NCBI GenBank assembly: GCA_914767715.1
Contig: OU612067.1
Span: 32,960,162-33,024,161 of the forward strand
Reading direction: 5' to 3'
DNA: 64,000 nt
Origin: Membranipora membranacea
Taxonomy: Eukaryota; Bryozoa; Gymnolaemata; Cheilostomatida; Membraniporidae
A model generated the notes under the pieces. It was given only the letters and a program-made list of their open reading frames with translations. It did no database searches and was not told where the DNA came from. Of the stretch, positions 38,801 through 45,987 are shown piece by piece; the first letter of the stretch is position 1; every line of letters starts with the position of its first letter. A program made the position numbers and the translations under genes.

Positions 38801-41800
38801 TGTCTACAGTGAGTTTCCTGTATTGCTAGTTAGGGCAGATAGTAGGCTACCATGTGATCAGCAAGTGTGAGTTTCTTTTCCTGTGTTCTGATCCCTCTGC
38901 AATTGAGTTTTCCAATCATAAGCTTCCTCATTTCGGTGGTTAAAATGTTGACTAAAAGTTGCGTTACTATAAGATGGGTTGAGCAGTGCAGTTGAGCAGT
39001 GTCGTTGAGCTTAAATCTGTAGTGTTAACAGAGTTGGTAAAATTTGAGACTTGTCAGAATCTTGCGCCGGATTAGATCTGACTCTAAATTGATGATTATG
39101 ATACACCTCACAAAATGGCGACTGATATTGATCTCCAATACAGAAATGGTACATTTATTAATGACTCATATTGGCAGGTGCCGGCAAAAGCAGCCATAGA
39201 ATACAAAAGGTACTCACCAGAGTGACTCTTAACAAATAAATATCTGAAATGCTATATCAAGAGTTCAATATCATTGCAATGACAGTTGACACAGCTGATC
39301 CATTAGTATCACTCATTGACAGAATTTTATGAAAACATTGCACTCAATTACGCTTAGCGCAGTTTTAGGCTTACTATGGCCGTACCACTTCCTATTCATT
39401 ATGAATAATGTAAGGATAATTAACAGATGATCATAGCAAGATAATGGATTATTAATAGAGAAAAAAGGATGTCGTCTTTCTGTAATTTTGATATTAGGGA
39501 TCAACAGAATCAACTGAGCCTTGTCACAGTGCTGAGTTTTTCAGGTGATAAGACTCTGTATATTATGATGTATATAATTATAATTATGTTTAATTATGTA
39601 GCTATGCTGTTGAGCAGTGAAACAGAGCAAAGTATTGGGGTAAAGGCATATTATTGGCCTTATTTGCTAGCAATGATATGGTAACTGTTTGTCTCTTTCT
39701 CTAGCGCCACCATCAGCACCGACCTTGGTTGTTATCCGAGCTACATCACCATATTGTGTCATTTTAACCTGGGACCAGCCAGCTCAACATAATGGTGAAC
39801 TTTCTAAGTATGGGGTAGGTACATTATGAATCTTATATCAAGTTATTCCGAGAAATAAAGTTAATATAAAAAACTTCTAACAGCTAAAGCTATACATCTA
39901 GTGAACCATTATTTCTGTCATCGTTACAGTATAGGTGCACCGGAACATCTAGTTATCATCCTACAGAAGCAGGAGGGCAAGCACTCAACACAACAGTCTG
40001 TGGATTTTCACCATACCAGCAGATTCAGTGTGATGTTAGATCCCAGCATAGTGACGTTGTTGGTGGAGTCGCTACATCTGAAAGGATTCGCACAAACTGT
40101 GCTGGTATGCATAATGGTTGTGGTGTTAAATTCTGCAACACTCTGTACCCAAACTAGCTTTGGTATATGTGATGCAATGAGTATGGTAGTCGCCTGTGAG
40201 TAGATAGTTTAAGTGCTTAAACTCTGTCAGGATTGTTGGTAGTAGAATTTCATTATCAACGACCTTTCCAAAGTGGTTGATTATGTAATGCTACTACCAT
40301 GACGATGATCGCAATAAGAGAGAGACTCTAACACATGCAATAATAATCGAAAGACTTATATACATATTTATTTGAGAATATAAGAGTTACAGGTCATTTT
40401 CAACGAGTTAACAGAAAAAATAACAGTAAAGAAAGTTTTTATGATGTCTGCTACCCCTGGATTGAAAGTTTAAATGAAAAATGAGAAGTTCTTGCGCAAT
40501 TCAAGCTAAGGGAAAAATTGTTTATACATATATTTTGTTGCTATTCTACTTAGTTCAATGTACCAAATGACCACTTGGCAAACAGCAGTCAAAAACTCTT
40601 CATTTATGAATAAATGTATCATCAAGATGAGTGATTGATCTAGTTAGTAGTAATCATGCATGATACTGATATGATGTCTGTGTCAGCTCCCTCTAAGCCA
40701 CAAAATCTAGCTTTTGGAGCGCCTTCTGAGGTTCAAGAATCTGGAAGACAGAGATGGAGGTACACTGTGACATGGATAGTAAGTCTTCCTAGTTTAGTGT
40801 CACTTTGTTCTTTCTTGTTAGTTGGTGAGGAACATAACTTGCCTGTTCTTAATAATTCAAACAACCAATTCAGCACACAGACCTTTTTTGTATCTAAGTA
40901 AACAAGTTTAATATTCAAGACAGTAAGAACACATGCATTCAAGTTATCAAATCTATTTCTTGTATGATTTACTGAATTTCAGAACTCAGCGTCAATCAAC
41001 TGTGGCTCCTGGCGCACAGGGACATATAAGAAAGCATATGAGACAAACTTCCCTAACATGACAGCTAACGCTGCACAAAGAGGCCATGCAACCCAGAACT
41101 ACAGATCAAGAGATGCGTATGCTGATGGTAAAACAGAAATATCATTCTATATAAGAGCTTGTAATAACCAGGACCTCTGTTCAGAATATGAAGTTCTCAC
41201 CATCACAACTCCACTCTTACGTAAGTTTAAAATTTATCACTCATTCAAAGTATCAACAATCTAGTCTGATTTCCAAGTTGAACTAAAGCTTTTCCTACAA
41301 AATGGCATAACATCTAACAGCAAATGTATTTCCATTTCATATAAACTCAATTTTCTCTAGGTCCTCAGGTTGGCCCCAGAAATACCAGAGTTACTCCATT
41401 GAATGGTAGCTGTGTTCAGGTGGATTGGGATCCACCTCAATATCCTAATGATGAAAACCTACATTATCAGGTTAGTTAGCCCTGAGAACCGATTTATATA
41501 ATCATACTGCATTAATGAAGCGAATGAACAATAAATAATTCAAAACATTGCTAAGATCAACAGATTGAACATCATTTTAAGCCTTCCAATCCACATGCAT
41601 TATCATCCATGTTTCAGTATGAATGCACCAATGGTAGTCTCTTAAACCAAGCATCATCCACCAGAAAAGGATACTCCTGTGGATATAAACCTCATGAAAA
41701 TGTTAGCTGTACTGTTAGAGCAGTAAACCGTGCAGGTGTGAGCAACGACAGCAGTTCACATGGAAGATCTGGTTGTGCAAGTGAGTCTGGTAGTTAAGTA

Positions 41801-44800
41801 ATTGAATGATTCAAATATGGACACATACAGAGGTACACTTATGATGTCAAAACGATTTTGCAGAGTTTTTGGTCAAAAAAGTTGTTAAGAATAGAACTAT
41901 GACAGTTATAAATATTTCATAATTGATCACCATTAAATCATCAATACATAATAATTCAATGTAATCAGGTAAAGAGAGTTAAATGTACTGTCATGATGAG
42001 TTATTCCATCTGTCAAATAAGACCAAATGTCTTACATTTTCTAAGGGGTTAAAAAACCTCAATATCCTACTGATACACATACGCATTGAATTGGACTGGT
42101 TTGTTGTAGGTGGTGTCGAAATCAATAATGACAATAAATTAAACTGAATAGCCCCTCCCAACTTATGCTTTCAATATTTTATTCAGAACCTCAATTGATT
42201 GGGAGGCTAACTGATTTTCTTTCCGATGATATTTCTGATGGAAAGAGAAAGCTCCGTCTGAATATAACACAACCGGTGAGTATAAAACTCATTTTAGACA
42301 TAACTTGGAACATCAGTTTAATATTTAGCACCTCATCTATTTTTGTTAAAATAAACAGCTTCTCCGATCTGTTCAAGCGAATCGGTGAATAGGGGGAAAG
42401 TTGGGTTGTAACTGAAGAGGCAAAAATGTGATTAACATTTGTTTTGTATAAGTATGCAAAATTCACTGCTGGATATATCAAGATGAACTTCATTTTAACC
42501 ATAGGCTGTCAGAGCAAATTGTGAGTCAATCCACAACATATCATTCCTGGTTGGTGGCAGAAATCTAAGTGCTGAGAACCTCCATACCATCAATGATCTT
42601 GAAGCAGTGACCTCCTACGATGTTGAAGTGATGATTACTAACAATGCAGGATTTCAGACTATGATAACGGGATACTACACTACAGGGGAATTGAGTGAGT
42701 AATCTGTAAATCAGAACTCTGGTATGATATTATAAGGTATGAGACATTTAAGAGATCAGCAATTTATTGAACTAACACTGTGAAACCTTATGTACCTCAA
42801 ATATAGAAACTATTTATCAGATTATATTTTGTGAGAATATCATATAAGGAATCAGAGTTGAATATTAAATAGTTTTTTTCTGAATCTTCAGATCCACTGC
42901 TAGGCAAATGCTAGTTACATATTGTCACATGGCACATGATTCATGTTGCAGGACCAGAAGGTGCTCCAATAGTAGAAATATCCTCTGATACCAGTTGTGT
43001 TTATTTGAAACTGGCGCCTCCCAGCAAGACTAACGGAGTGATCACACACTACACAGTAAATATTATATTTTGACTAAGCTAGTAGTTTCCAAGTATGCAT
43101 TTAATTCTGACATATGAAATAATATTGTACAATTTCAACTTTATGGAAGGTATTGAGAAAAAATTCCTTTGATGCTGATGGCACAATGAATAGTATAGAA
43201 TTTGAGCAGGTCAAACTTCCGTACCATGTTTTAGCATGTCAATCACCGACAATTTTAGTATTCCTGTGGCTATCCTGATGGAAACTCTGATGCTCTACAA
43301 CTTAATACTTTCAATACTTCTGAGCAATCTACTAGTGCTGAACCGATGATCTGTAACTTCACATCAGCTTCACTGATAGAATGCAAGGTTACTGCTGTAA
43401 ACAGTGTCGGCTCAAGCCCTAGTATATCGGTATATGGATATACTCAAGTCAGGGGTAAGATTGTAATATGAATTAGTCATCGATGGATTGAAGACAGGAT
43501 AATCAGAGAGCCTATTGAATATCAGATTGGGAAACTCCATGCTCATTACACCAACCATGGATGTTTAATGTCTGATTTGAGGCATAGAGATTCTAAATAA
43601 CACATCCATCAGACTCTCAGCTTATTGCTTAAGTACTTTATGCCAAATGATTTGAAGTGAGTAGTAAACCAGAAGACATTTTACTGCAATGCAGCCACGC
43701 AACCTAACCTTTTTTTGTAATTTCCCCATTTCACTTATTGCTTCTTGTTGCAGTTCCTGCAGGTATTATTCAGCCGACCGTCTCAATAATTGGTCTGGTG
43801 GTTAATCTAACAATATCAGAAGTGATTCCAGAAGAACCTGGAGTCGATATTAGGTGAGTCAAAATGATCCTAGTTCCATATTTTGAACTTAGGTCACGAA
43901 TCGCAACAGTCACCAAATTAATATGATCAGTTATCAGCTGTAAAACCAATCAAATAACAAACAATACAGAAGAAACAGGCTCTACAGATCAATAAGATAT
44001 CAAAACTGTGTATAATTGTTTGCAAATTTCAAAACTTTTTGGCTTTGCTGATTGTATGTCAATGGGAGAGGTTTTCCCGGATGACGAATCTATCCACCAT
44101 AATCAATGCTGTCTCTTTTGTACTTATCTTCGATAACTTATGTTGCAGCATCTACAGGGTTATCTTATATAAAAGAGACCGTATCAAGCTGGATGAACTT
44201 TCCGTGGAAGCAGCCTGCTATAAAAGCAATGAATACAACTTTTCATATGCTGATCAGCTTGGCCTTCCCTGCTATGTCGCTGCAGAATTAACTCCTTTCA
44301 ATGGATCTTTCAGCATGGAAATTGGTGATGGGTTAGAATACAATGGATTTTTGAATGCTCCTCTTGAACAAGGGATAAACTACATCGTTACTGTTGCAGC
44401 CATTTCCACACCAAAGGTACAGTTATAACTTTCATGATTGGTGAATTAAGAATATAAAAATACACAGCAATACAGCAGCCCTATGAAGAAAAACCTGTAA
44501 ATGTGCCCGCGCTGATATTTATGATCTCAGAATTCTTGTCTCTATATAGAAAACATGGCACTACCCACATCTCATCCATACAAAAACATAGACATATCCA
44601 GTGATGATATGAGAATCATATAGTTCAATGGTTGTTATCTGCTTTTTGGTAGGATGATGACCGGTATGAACTCACAACCTATCTAAAACCACAGCAATTC
44701 ACAGGTTTGTAGTAGTAGAGAGACACTCAGTGTTTTCTTGTCTGTGTTGAGTAAGCTGCATATATCACTGGCACAGACCTTTGATTGCCAGCAATACAAT

Positions 44801-45987
44801 GCATAAAAATGATGGTCAGCTTGGCCATTTATAAGAATAATTAGCAACATTGCTAAATGTTATTGAGCATAATTAATCTGCGGGGAAGACGATAGTTTAG
44901 AAATTTTCATGCTCATCTTATTTTAAAGGCATCCAAACAGTATGTAGCAGCCCTCCGGTGATTTCAAATGCTGACATACTTGGTGATGCAACTTCAAGAG
45001 AAGAGGGCTCCACATTTTTTTATCGCTGTCAAGATAGTTTTATATCGTCAGGAGAAGGGATCTTTACCTGTAAGAGAACAGAGAATGGCTTTTCTTGGGT
45101 CGGTCAAAATCTTACCTGTAAATCAGGAAATAAAAGTACAGGTGAGTAGGTATGAACAATCTGGGTGGTAATGAATATACTCCTTCATCATCTAGCCATG
45201 TAGCAAAGGTGTTATAAGATTCAGAAACATAGGGCCATCTAAACTTGTTGGCTTTCAATGAATTCAGACCTATGATTGTGTAACAAGTAAGCAAAACTTT
45301 AGGTGTTCCCACTCCTCTCGCACTAATTATAATCTAAGATTGAAATTGAACCTTCAGGTTCAGTCGATTTTACCTGTTACACATTCAACCTTCGTCCATT
45401 TTGTTATGAAACATAACTGAGTTTCAAATGATTTGCAATGACTATATTATCACTGAAAAATCTCGCCGATGTTTATCAATGACATTCTTGTGTGTTACAA
45501 AGTCAGTCTGTCTGTTAATGCACTTAAAACACCATGGAGAAGCGCAAGATGTGTTCACACATTGAATGACCGCGAGATAGGTTTTCATATTAAATATCAC
45601 ATATTACATAATATTCAACATTATAACAATACGTTCTTAACAGGTGTTATCGTTGGCAGTGTAGTACCTGTAACAGTTATTCTGTTCGTCTTGATGGTTC
45701 TCCTGATAATTTTCCTGAGAAGGCAGAGAAGTACATTTGCAAACAATGCAGAACTTACAGAAAGCAGAGAAGCGGATAGACCACCTACTTACATGGAGGT
45801 CGAGCTTCATACTTCTTCTGCTGGTCAGTGTATCACAGAATATGAGGAGGTCCACAGTTTACCTGTGATTGTACCTAAAAGTTGGCAGCCAGAATATGAG
45901 AACAGTCAAACCATGAATCCATACGAGTCATTGGATGCAAAAACTGAGAGTGAAGGGGCTGATCATCTGTATGAAGGCTTGCAGTAA
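20816..45987 (+). CDS. Lectin-FN3-Sushi transmembrane receptor with ITAM-like tail (U2, complete)
   Basis: Spliced model of 22 coding exons: 20816-20873, 21114-21370, 22725-22959, 23224-23360, 24249-24411, 24654-24739, 25188-25398, 39705-39814, 39930-40104, 40687-40778, 40983-41220, 41361-41470, 41618-41780, 42187-42275, 42505-42694, 42952-43055, 43259-43454, 43754-43853, 44149-44416, 44653-44704, 44929-45141, 45644-45987. All junctions are AG/GT and all phases agree, giving 3,591 nt or 1,196 residues. Predicted order: signal peptide 1-20, F5/8C/fucolectin-like domain 20-183, eight FN3 domains about 184-1011, Sushi 1012-1082, transmembrane about 1084-1106, tail 1107-1196. It would be a single-pass plasma-membrane receptor binding glycans or proteins outside and SH2 proteins inside. 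No kinase or phosphatase domain is present. It is the only complete unit in the array. The family name is not recognised. Confidence 0.85.
21114..22959 (+). CDS. U2 exons 2-3: F5/8C/fucolectin-like lectin domain
   Basis: Exon 2 (21114-21370) reads GIANNGTATSSS...KPIDNV...QWWRVDLGEPYYIF; WWRVDLG with an acidic/Asn-rich loop before it is the hallmark of galactose-binding jelly-roll domains (F5/8 type C and eel-fucolectin/tachylectin-4 types). Exon 3 (22725-22959), entered in phase 0 through a CTTTAGAG acceptor, ends with ISEVRVLG, matching the closing strand (xxEVxVxG) of that fold. The cysteine pattern is not the classical one. The exon 3 acceptor choice rests on phase agreement and is the least certain junction of the gene. 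Confidence 0.75.
21745..22129. mobile_element. Foldback element in the U2 lectin intron
   Basis: Two arms of about 105 bp (21745-21852 and 22018-22129) are inverted repeats of each other with few mismatches, including TAGGGTCTAG and CAGGGTCTAC-type words. The spacer between them is about 165 bp with no open frame. A left-arm-like sequence also occurs at 62876-62962 in the U4 lectin intron, but no right arm is seen there. Likely a non-autonomous terminal-inverted-repeat element. Confidence 0.7.
23224..25398 (+). CDS. U2 exons 4-7: FN3-1 and FN3-2
   Basis: Exon pairs 23224-23360/24249-24411 and 24654-24739/25188-25398 each encode one FN3 domain split by a phase-0 intron and bounded by phase-1 introns. 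FN3-1 has the strand-B tryptophan in CQWDPPLSN and a later SCKVRV strand. FN3-2 has YTIDWE in the first half and SVKIWTVNSDGVRSP in the second, the usual FN3 F-strand/turn. Second halves homologous to 25188-25398 exist at 12795 in U1 and 51514 in U3, where the first half is missing. Confidence 0.8.
25427..25545. repeat. 119-bp near-perfect palindrome, GC-rich
   Basis: Centred on 25486, 57 of 59 base pairs match (mismatches at 25431/25541 and 25476/25496) with essentially no loop. The arms contain CCCCGCGCG runs, far richer in G+C than the surroundings. It begins 28 bp after the U2 exon 7 donor. It has no coding potential and is absent from the matching introns of U1 and U3. It may be a MITE or foldback insertion. 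Confidence 0.9.
25921..27300 (-). mobile_element. LINE reverse-transcriptase remnant (family X), antisense in U2 intron 7
   Basis: Minus-strand pieces in different frames give CPQIKPVPKI...YKDYRPIPLLFHLGKLSE, NQYAYQPKIGTV, GPILWLIYNNDL and EYADDTSFYTAV, the ordered motifs of a LINE reverse transcriptase including the catalytic YADD at about 26490. Frame changes and stops show it is inactive. The NDL...YADD block closely matches the LINE inserted in U3 at 53.7-54.9 kb, so both belong to one family. No endonuclease part was recognised. Confidence 0.8.
27480..29110 (-). mobile_element. LINE remnant with AP-endonuclease and RT parts, antisense
   Basis: The minus strand at about 28330-29101 encodes the end of an APE-type endonuclease: ITGDFNHLP, ILDLVLTNI, and SNNDHCW in place of the SDH motif. 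Downstream at 28.3 kb comes the reverse-transcriptase start IIKPLPKV...KDYRPIALTSC, then CLFLDFSSAFNTI at about 28.1 kb. The palm with the YxDD motif is missing and the rest is out of frame. The finger region resembles the fragment at 9.06 kb. It is inactive. Confidence 0.8.
29180..29572 (-). mobile_element. LINE-b RT fragment, 3' side of the gypsy insertion
   Basis: Minus-strand translation gives SNITTWISSFLTHRTP next to the gypsy element, then ILKYADD (catalytic motif) and IASWGDQDYLIINSSKTKVL (thumb region). The missing upstream half lies on the other side of the gypsy element at 34818-35170, showing that the retrotransposon jumped into this LINE. Confidence 0.75.
29573..29798 (-). repeat. 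Gypsy 3' LTR
   Basis: 226 bp, nearly identical to 34593-34817. On the minus strand it starts TGTTGTGTCC and ends AAATAAACA. It is preceded (minus strand) by a purine-rich tract and followed by the CTTTT target duplication. Confidence 0.95.
30119..34036 (-). CDS. Gypsy gag(C-term)-pol polyprotein
   Basis: An uninterrupted 1,305-codon frame. About residues 1-100 continue the gag capsid. Residues 160-195 are a nucleocapsid with zinc knuckles, the second a classical CX2CX4HX4C (CNKCSKIGHFAIAC). The protease active site is VDSGSQSN (D250). Reverse transcriptase has D480 in SKLDMKEGF and the catalytic LADD at 540-543. RNase H shows DASPFGLGA (D698), EREAL and TDHEPL. Integrase has the HTGH...CHEC zinc module (913-949) and the D977, D1033, E1069 triad (VDHFG, SDSGPAF, NGLVES). 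No true ATG opens the frame, because it is entered from the upstream gag frame. All catalytic residues are present. Confidence 0.95.
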   Translation of the reverse strand: MVKPNKRFMRHVFRQMRQTAGETIAQYVGRLRKGSVGCEYVDVNDSIVDQIVSGCYYDALRKKFLEAGASLDLAKLMSISASHEAVEMQNREMRNGQNPGASAHAKSNAHEFPNATGGVNRLGSFVRHGNSGGKPKPRYENSNGGKSYRGTSYRKSAESCYRCGSSKHSGSDTNCPAKDKQCNKCSKIGHFAIACRSVEPKKKVHSILSAGSQNADQGQAAFQCKAIRPKFNLDKLEIRVGNIPLDVLVDSGSQSNVISKDTFDLLVSRGLRAKVEPTDLELFPYTADKPLDLFGCFNAELEAGNQRATAEIIIINDRDQTSLLSNDTSHALKLIRIGYNVGVNSLDSNTSNVSNYGSLLDNYKNLFSGVGKFKGPDIKIGIDPNVAPVCQPYNRVPFALRSKVEAKLEQLVKSDIIEVVAKPTQWISPLISVPKANGDIRLCVDMRRANQAIIRERHPMPTVDDLLQDMNGSKVFSKLDMKEGFTQFALHPDSRDITTFSCHIGLYRYKRLFYGCSMAPEKFYAEIHRLIQGIPGVANLADDIIIHGSDRAEHDARLIQVLDRLKSAGLTLNRQKCTFGVDELEFVGHKLSAKGIDPMAGKFDAIVNAKEPTCIEELRSFLGLANYCSKFIPDFSTKTEPLRRLKKQPADGKQKGVKEKSVLNQEQIVAFEKVKKSLASSETLGYFDLKYPTKVVADASPFGLGAVLIQDQEDGPRVISYASRSLSDVESRYHQTEREALSLVWACERFKPYLIGNKFDLVTDHEPLKVIYGPRSKPCARIERWVLRLMPYDYTVVYWPGSKNVADPLSRLSASKVCDLSLANKAEAYVRFVALNSVPRAMTAKEIEKISLDDEELSIVRKCINSNNFDVRGISKSYKLISGELCVIGNLVLRGSRIVIPSQLRPHVLNLAHTGHLGIVGTKRNLRTKVWWPNIDSDVDKHITACHECQLVGKPSSPEPMLSSDLPTVPWKEVAVDHFGPFGHSSQYLLVVIDYYSRYFECIPVKSTSAATTLKPLDEVFQTHGIPQYLKSDSGPAFISEDFRKFCENLAIKHSRGTPKWPQGNGLVESSMKSIKKRLQIAVTTGKDWGSELHKYLFSYRNTPHPATGKSPAELLFGRKLRTKLPMYDNDSKLDDIQVRQHDAEYKAKVKEYTDRKRKAANSSISIGDEVLLIRDQISQKTDTRYYNDIYVVVNKNGSQVTVQSSDGRKYVRNSSHLRPYKRTHEIIHSSFVDAGIVGTAEEEKRENSVRRSPRHKNTPDRYTNYLSSLKDYYDFCYTYYQGTQPNTSCQKCPMHCSTTESKGE
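34030..34335 (-). CDS. Gypsy gag N-terminal part
   Basis: 101 codons from an ATG at 34333-34335, starting MSLDIGRPGNFEVEG and carrying a retrotransposon-gag-like helical segment (WIEEFDCYADCKGL, RQRQALLLFCGG). It ends at a TAA overlapping the start of the long pol frame, which continues the gag fold (RFMRHVFRQ...GETIAQYV) in the -1 frame. The break falls in a run of four T. It lies inside capsid rather than at a gag/pol border, so a one-base mutation is more likely than programmed frameshifting. Confidence 0.8.
   Translation of the reverse strand: MSLDIGRPGNFEVEGEASVVALAWIEEFDCYADCKGLFNPSGASAKETSLRRQRQALLLFCGGPRVREVLKNHNDSIEEVTEKCQPDDYDGTIQVLNAQFW
34593..34817 (-). repeat. Gypsy 5' LTR
   Basis: 225 bp, nearly identical to 29573-29798. 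On the minus strand it should hold the element's promoter. It abuts the tRNA-primer-site-like TTGGCGACGAGG internally and the CTTTT duplication externally. Confidence 0.95.
34818..35170 (-). mobile_element. LINE-b RT fragment, 5' side of the gypsy insertion
   Basis: The minus strand gives ICDLFNLSIRTATCALDL and CQNYQPIALAIS, the LINE 'LFN.S...NYRPI' region, then KRNRGTDKALIMLVDF in another frame close to the gypsy border. Together with 29180-29572 it makes most of one reverse transcriptase split by the gypsy element. Internal stops and frame changes show it was already inactive or decayed later. Confidence 0.7.
35225..35927. mobile_element. Foldback element with long inverted arms
   Basis: The left arm (about 35225-35437) and right arm (about 35738-35927) are inverted copies, matching over TCAATTTCTAAATTAAATGG, GTAGCTGCACATCCT, CAGACAGGTGAGCACAACTC and ACTATTCGTA blocks. 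The left arm has an extra insertion containing GACCAAAACCGCCA; related words recur at about 35150, 35212, 35276 and 35836. The centre has a minus-strand frame (35691 down to 35536) encoding a short Cys/His-rich peptide (CQLCDC, GCGHP). No transposase is recognised, so it is likely non-autonomous. Confidence 0.75.
35930..37797. other. Intronic DNA without recognised features
   Basis: Part of U2 intron 7. No domain, repeat family or splice-bounded exon could be supported; short open frames on either strand carry no known motif. A small GAAAGAAAGAAAGAAAG tract lies near 36800. Confidence 0.5.
37798..38120. repeat. Direct repeat, left copy
   Basis: Matches 39078-39375 in the same orientation over words such as ATACACCTCACAAAATGG, GGCAGGTGCCGGCAAAAGCA, ACTCACCAGAGTGACTCTT and TTATGAAAACATTGCACTCA. 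The two copies bracket a LINE endonuclease fragment. Confidence 0.85.
38100..38880 (-). mobile_element. LINE AP-endonuclease fragment (RTE-like)
   Basis: A minus-strand frame (38701 down to 38276) reads YVVNCYAPT, then ELSSLVNMV, VLGDFNAKTG (catalytic N/D region), MGKFGKGILNSNGKGLLE, TNTLYDHPLTHRTTW. Continuing to about 38100 are NQIDYILI and DHQLVRIKI, the final DH motif of APE-type nucleases. The order and wording match the endonucleases of RTE-like LINEs. Its N-terminus is broken near 38.7-38.9 kb and no reverse transcriptase follows. Confidence 0.85.
39078..39375. repeat. Direct repeat, right copy
   Basis: Second copy of the repeat at 37798-38120, moderately diverged with several small indels. 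It ends in the shared CTTAGCGCAGT...AGGCTT words. Confidence 0.85.
39705..43454 (+). CDS. U2 exons 8-17: FN3-3 to FN3-7
   Basis: Five FN3 domains, each a phase-1/phase-0/phase-1 exon pair: 39705-39814/39930-40104, 40687-40778/40983-41220, 41361-41470/41618-41780, 42187-42275/42505-42694, 42952-43055/43259-43454. First halves end around the strand-C region (LTWDQPAQHNGELSKYG, VDWDPPQYPNDENLHYQ). Second halves often hold a cysteine pair plus the FN3 turn (CGFSPYQQIQCDVR; CGYKPHENVSCTVRAVNRAG; ECKVTAVNSVGSSP), suggesting an extra disulphide. FN3-4 and FN3-6 are more divergent. N-glycosylation sequons such as NVS and NFT are common. All ten exons are open. Confidence 0.85.
43754..44704 (+). CDS. 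U2 exons 18-20: membrane-proximal FN3-8
   Basis: Exons 43754-43853, 44149-44416 and the 52-nt exon 44653-44704 form one domain. The pattern YRVILYKR...CYVAAEL...IGDGLEYNGFLNAPLEQGINY is the signature of membrane-proximal FN3 domains in receptor tyrosine phosphatases (xGDGxxYxGYxNxPLxxxxxY). The tiny exon (DDDRYELTTYLKPQQFTG) was found by phase: without it FN3-8 (phase 0) and Sushi (needs phase 1) do not join. It is conserved in U3 (58604-58655), and in U1 (17830-17881) its acceptor AG has become CG. Confidence 0.85.
44929..45141 (+). CDS. U2 exon 21: Sushi/CCP domain
   Basis: A single phase-1/phase-1 exon encoding VCSSPPVISNADILG, then YRCQDSF, FTCKRTENGFSWVG and LTCK: four cysteines in Sushi order with the conserved tryptophan before the last. 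Sushi/CCP modules occur in complement regulators and adhesion receptors. The U3 copy (58891-59092) has lost bases and is frameshifted; the U1 copy is deleted. Confidence 0.85.
45644..45987 (+). CDS. U2 exon 22: transmembrane helix and signalling tail
   Basis: Begins GVIVGSVVPVTVILFVLMV... with the FLRRQRS stop-transfer anchor. The tail keeps RPPTYMEV, TEYEEV, PEYENS, NPYESL and LYEGLQ, with exactly 12 residues between the YESL and YEGL tetrads, as in U1 and U3. The U2 tail differs from U1 and U3 mainly between motifs (for example AELTESREAD and VPKSWQ), consistent with purifying selection on the tyrosine motifs. Confidence 0.9.

Noticed and set aside
44929-45141. Direct splice of FN3-8 to Sushi
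   Set aside because: Phases 0 and 1 do not agree; the conserved 52-nt exon at 44653-44704 resolves this.
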